In this document: positions 60,846-64,000 of the stretch, one piece after another
Layout of the letters: each line of letters opens with the position of its first letter
Position numbering within the stretch: position 1 is the first letter of the stretch
Assembly (NCBI RefSeq): GCF_003369915.1
Contig: NW_022881603.1
Location: 11,143,249 to 11,207,248, forward strand
DNA: 64,000 nt
Direction: 5' to 3'
Source of the DNA: Drosophila miranda
Lineage: Eukaryota > Arthropoda > Insecta > Diptera > Drosophilidae
Notes under the pieces: generated by a model
Seen by the model: the letters and a program-made list of their open reading frames with translations, nothing else
The model's database searches: none
Told to the model about the DNA's origin: nothing
Position numbers and translations under genes: made by a program

Positions 60846-62326
60846 ATGCCACAAGAAGGGGGTAGTCGACAGTATCATACGCGATCACGCGTAAACAAAA
60901 CAGTGGACCAGATAGGAGAAGTGTCAGGGGCGATGTTTGATCAAGATCGGGAGGAACTTGGAGCTGTGGGTGGGTTGCCAAGAACACCGGTCCAGGCCAG
61001 GTCAGAATGGCCAATGTCCGATCCTACACCCACGCTTGCTTCCGAACTGGCATCAGCAGTCAACGTATCGTTGGCTCAGGCTCATGCGACACACAGGGCA
61101 GCGAACACTGACTCGATTAGTCGGGTGTTGCAGGAGGAGTTGCGTAAGGGGTTTATCGAGATGATGCACCAACTCAACGAGGTACTCCAGCCGGTTAGAC
61201 AGCTGCAGCAGCAGAAGGAACCGGAGCGGGAGGAGGTTCACCACGAGCAGGAGTATCGAGGAGCAATCCCGAAAAGGAAGCCGTCTAGCACGACTGATGC
61301 GCCGATTCCGCCACCAAAACCATTTTTGGCTCGCTCGGGCCGAGGTGGTATTGGTCCGGAACCGTCTTCAGGAGTAGGACCGACCGCATCCAGTGAGCAG
61401 CATCAACGGGGTGGGCATCAAGCGCGAAATTGGCGAAACCCGATAGCACTCAGACACTCGGGTCAGGGTCGTGGCGAGGGTAGGAGAGCTGGTGGTATTC
61501 CTCGAGAAGATCCGCATCCAAATCCCCCGGGTTATAGACCTTGGCCACGGTGGGGCCGAGTCGAAAAATGGGACGTGACGTTCGACGGAGACAGCAACAA
61601 AATGACAGTCGAGGATTTTGTGTTCCGAATTGAATTCCTACAAGCCCAATGCCGCTGTCCGTGGGATGAAGTTCTAAAGGGATTTCATCACCTGGTTACA
61701 GGAAACGCGCGGGAATGGTACTGGCAGTACATCCGTGATCATGGCGGTGGTGTTTGGCACGAACTAAGGGGCGACTTAATTGCTCGTTTCCGAGGCACGG
61801 CGTCCGAGTTCGACCGCATGAGAGAACTGCGAGAAAGAATGCAGCGGTCAAACGAGAGTGTGGAAGACTTTTTCCATGTCATGAGATAGCGAGTTTCGTC
61901 TACGGCTTACGGGTTTATTCCTTAGACCAACTGCGGGATGAGTGCGTGGAAATAGAGGCACATCTGAAGAGGAAGGCTCGATCTTCGTGGCGAGGAGCAC
62001 CCAAAGCCACAAACTATGGTCGCGGGCCGAATGCGAACGTCAGCGAGGTCGCGCAGGATCGGTCGATTGGCGATGAAGAGGCAGAGGTCATTGAGGAAGC
62101 GCAAGTGACACAGCGTGTTCCACAGAAGTTGATTTGCTGGAACTGCGGGCAGACCGATCATGGCTTTAGGGACTGTATGGCATCGGAGAGGCGAATTTTC
62201 TGCTACCGGTGTGGAAAGCCCGATGCATATTGTCCAACCTGTCCGAATTGCGCGGGAAACGTGAAGAGGGGTGCGATCCAAGCAGGCGAATCACGCTCAC
62301 AGAAGGGGCCTGCGCAGAGAAAGTAG
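60846..62326 (+). pseudogene. Family B gag, copy B4, internal deletion
   Basis: Open from the ATG at 60846 to a TAG at 61889, where about 90 bp are deleted between two 'atgaga' repeats, the expected signature of microhomology or replication slippage. The zinc-knuckle half continues in another frame to 62326. The trio of Trp/Tyr codons mutated in B1 is normal here. Confidence 0.85.
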
Positions 62327-64000
62327 AAGAAAATAAAAATGAATTAGATAGACGTAAATTGCATGCTAGGTTAAGGAACTTATCATATGAAGAGCGCTTA
62401 AGAAATTATTTAGAAACCAGAAATAGAATATTTTCTGAACTACGAGTGGATGGTATGCGAGCACTGTCGGTGCGGGTGAGAAAGGCGAGATCCCGTTTTA
62501 AGCAAAGGCGAGCTATGAGGAGGCAGGTAATTGCTTCAGTAAAGCGTTTGTGCAAGAAAGACCCGAGAGTTTTCGCAGAAATCTCTATAATGGGCGAGTC
62601 CGTGCGAGGCCTGTTGGATTCAGGCGCTACACACAGCATGCTAGGGTGTAATGGTCAGGAATTCCTGGAGAAGCTGGGCGTGGAGGCTCGTCGATATTCT
62701 TCTATAGTGAAGGTAGCGAATGGGGAAGATCGCGCAATCGTTGGTCGAGTAGAATTACCGGTGAAATACAAGGGAGAGGTAAAAAGATTAACGTTTTTCG
62801 TATGCCCTTTCTTAGAACAGGAAATTTACTTGGGGGTAGACTTTTGGCGGGTATTCTCATTGGCTCCTGAGGTGATGGGAGAAGGTCCAGTAGGGGCATC
62901 TCACAGATTAGTGGAAGAAGTGCTGGCTGATCAAGTCGCTCACTATGTGGAAGGCCCGGAGAAGGAGATAGTGCAGGAAGAATGGGAGTTGTCAGAGGAG
63001 CAAAGGGCAGCATTGGATCAGGTGAAGGCAGAGTTTCTGACTTTCGAAGCCGTAGGCCTGGGGATGACGTCGAGAGAGACTCACAAAATTCAGTTGGTGG
63101 AGAAGGCCGAGCCTGTGAAGGATCGACATTACCCGATGTCGCCAGCGATGCAGGAAGTGGTGTGTGGTGAGGTGGACAAAATGATGGCTTTGGGAGTCAT
63201 CGAGTACAGTGATAGTCCGTGGAGCAGCCGTACCACCGTGGTGCGAAGGCCGGGCAAAAATCGTTTCTGCCTCGATGCCCGAAAGCTCAACAAAGTAACC
63301 ATCAAGGACGCTTACCCACTTCCTAGCATCGAGGGGATTTTGTCGCGTCTCGATCAGACGATATATATCTCCAGCGTCGACTTAAAATTCGCTTTTTGGC
63401 AAATCGAGCTGGACGAGCAGAGTCGACCATATACGGCGTTCACGGTGCCGGGACGGCCTCTGTACCAGTTCCGTATGATGCCCTTTGGCCTCTGCAACGC
63501 CGCACAACGCCTATGTAGACTGGTCGATAAGGTGATTCCGGTTGAGATGCGTTCAAACGTCTATGCCTATCTCGACGACTTGCTGATTATAGCTGAGGAC
63601 TTCCAAACGCACGTGAATATTCTGCGACAGGTTGCCGAGCGTCTACGAGAAGCAAATTTAACGATAGGGCTGAGCAAATCTAATTTTTGCTATAAAAACA
63701 TTAAATACCTGGGATTTATAGTGGGAGGAGGAGCGCTGAAGATGGATCCGGATCGTGTGTCGGCCATTTTGCGCATTCCCGAGCCGCGATCTGTTCGAGA
63801 ATTGCGTAGTTTCCTGGGAACTGCGGGCTGGTACCGGCGCTTTATGAAAAACTATGCTGAGATGGACGGTCCGCTCACAGACGCCCTGAAAAAGTCGGGA
63901 AATGGAAAGGTTAAATTGACGGAGGAGGCAAAACGAGCCATGGGGGAGCTAAAAGCTGCACTCACCTCGGCACCAGTCCTGGTACACGCGGATTTCAAGC
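62209..64000 (+). CDS. Family B pol, copy B4, open to the window edge
   Basis: The pol frame shows protease ([11 protein letters not shown], about 62620), linker, RT motifs ([33 protein letters not shown] near 63570) and the start of RNase H. I see no stop or frameshift up to 64000, unlike B2. It runs out of the window before the poly-A frameshift and inversion seen in B1 and B2, so its integrity beyond is unknown. Confidence 0.8.
   Translation, partial: MWKARCILSNLSELRGKREEGCDPSRRITLTEGACAEKVEENKNELDRRKLHARLRNLSYEERLRNYLETRNRIFSELRVDGMRALSVRVRKARSRFKQRRAMRRQVIASVKRLCKKDPRVFAEISIMGESVRGLLDSGATHSMLGCNGQEFLEKLGVEARRYSSIVKVANGEDRAIVGRVELPVKYKGEVKRLTFFVCPFLEQEIYLGVDFWRVFSLAPEVMGEGPVGASHRLVEEVLADQVAHYVEGPEKEIVQEEWELSEEQRAALDQVKAEFLTFEAVGLGMTSRETHKIQLVEKAEPVKDRHYPMSPAMQEVVCGEVDKMMALGVIEYSDSPWSSRTTVVRRPGKNRFCLDARKLNKVTIKDAYPLPSIEGILSRLDQTIYISSVDLKFAFWQIELDEQSRPYTAFTVPGRPLYQFRMMPFGLCNAAQRLCRLVDKVIPVEMRSNVYAYLDDLLIIAEDFQTHVNILRQVAERLREANLTIGLSKSNFCYKNIKYLGFIVGGGALKMDPDRVSAILRIPEPRSVRELRSFLGTAGWYRRFMKNYAEMDGPLTDALKKSGNGKVKLTEEAKRAMGELKAALTSAPVLVHADFK

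Larger units (their letters stand above)
58516..64000 (+). mobile_element. Family B LTR element, copy B4, 5' truncated, running off the window
   Basis: Truncated LTR, primer-binding site, leader, gag with a deletion, and pol to the window edge inside RNase H. The integrase region and its orientation lie outside the window. Confidence 0.88.

Noticed and set aside
1..64000. CRISPR arrays, bacterial operons, tRNA or rRNA genes
   Set aside because: No spaced short repeats, no cloverleaf or rRNA sequence found by eye; introns and retroelements show eukaryotic DNA.

Overview
The window is Drosophila-type nuclear DNA. It has small GT-AG introns, opa (CAG/CAA) runs, a DINE-1/INE-1-like Helitron and Ty3/gypsy LTR elements. 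The gene set is fat-spondin, a TFIIIC TPR subunit, a Mov10/Armitage-like helicase, a C2HC zinc-finger gene and sphingosine-1-phosphate lyase (Sply). The Helitron type points to the obscura group. As I recall, Sply and fat-spondin lie on Muller element C (2R in D. melanogaster). At least four of the five recognisable genes are broken, the zinc-finger gene very probably is too, and retroelements occupy more than half of the window. A degenerating neo-Y (as in D. miranda, where Muller C became neo-sex-linked) therefore fits better than ordinary euchromatin. That is an inference, not something the sequence proves.

Layout. 1-7565: two minus-strand partial copies (A1, A2) of LTR family A, about 4.8 kb apart, with a Helitron fragment between them. 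7566-36748: the gene island. The 3' part of fat-spondin (+) starts directly at the end of A2 and converges on the TFIIIC subunit (-). The helicase (+) diverges from TFIIIC and converges on the C2HC gene (-), which carries a 709-bp internal tandem duplication. An orphan opa-rich ORF (-), about 8.8 kb of non-coding DNA with one complete Helitron, and Sply (-) follow. 36749-53524: two plus-strand copies of LTR family B in an LTR-body-LTR-body-LTR array. 53518-58515: family A copy A3 (-), joined LTR end to LTR end with B. 58516-64000: a further B copy (B4) that leaves the window inside reverse transcriptase.

The most unusual structure is in family B. In both complete copies a block of about 1 kb, holding the end of RNase H and the integrase core, is inverted inside pol. 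Reverse transcriptase and the integrase C-terminus therefore read on the plus strand, while the integrase catalytic core is an open frame on the minus strand. Both copies share the inversion breakpoints and a frameshift just before them. This indicates that one rearranged element was amplified, most simply by LTR-mediated tandem duplication. The window shows no new enzymatic system; its interest lies in gene decay and retroelement rearrangement.

Limits. Exon boundaries were read by eye from splice signals and frame. Family names and chromosomal location rest on remembered biology. Many ORFs read here begin at non-ATG codons, and I used the first in-frame ATG where one exists.
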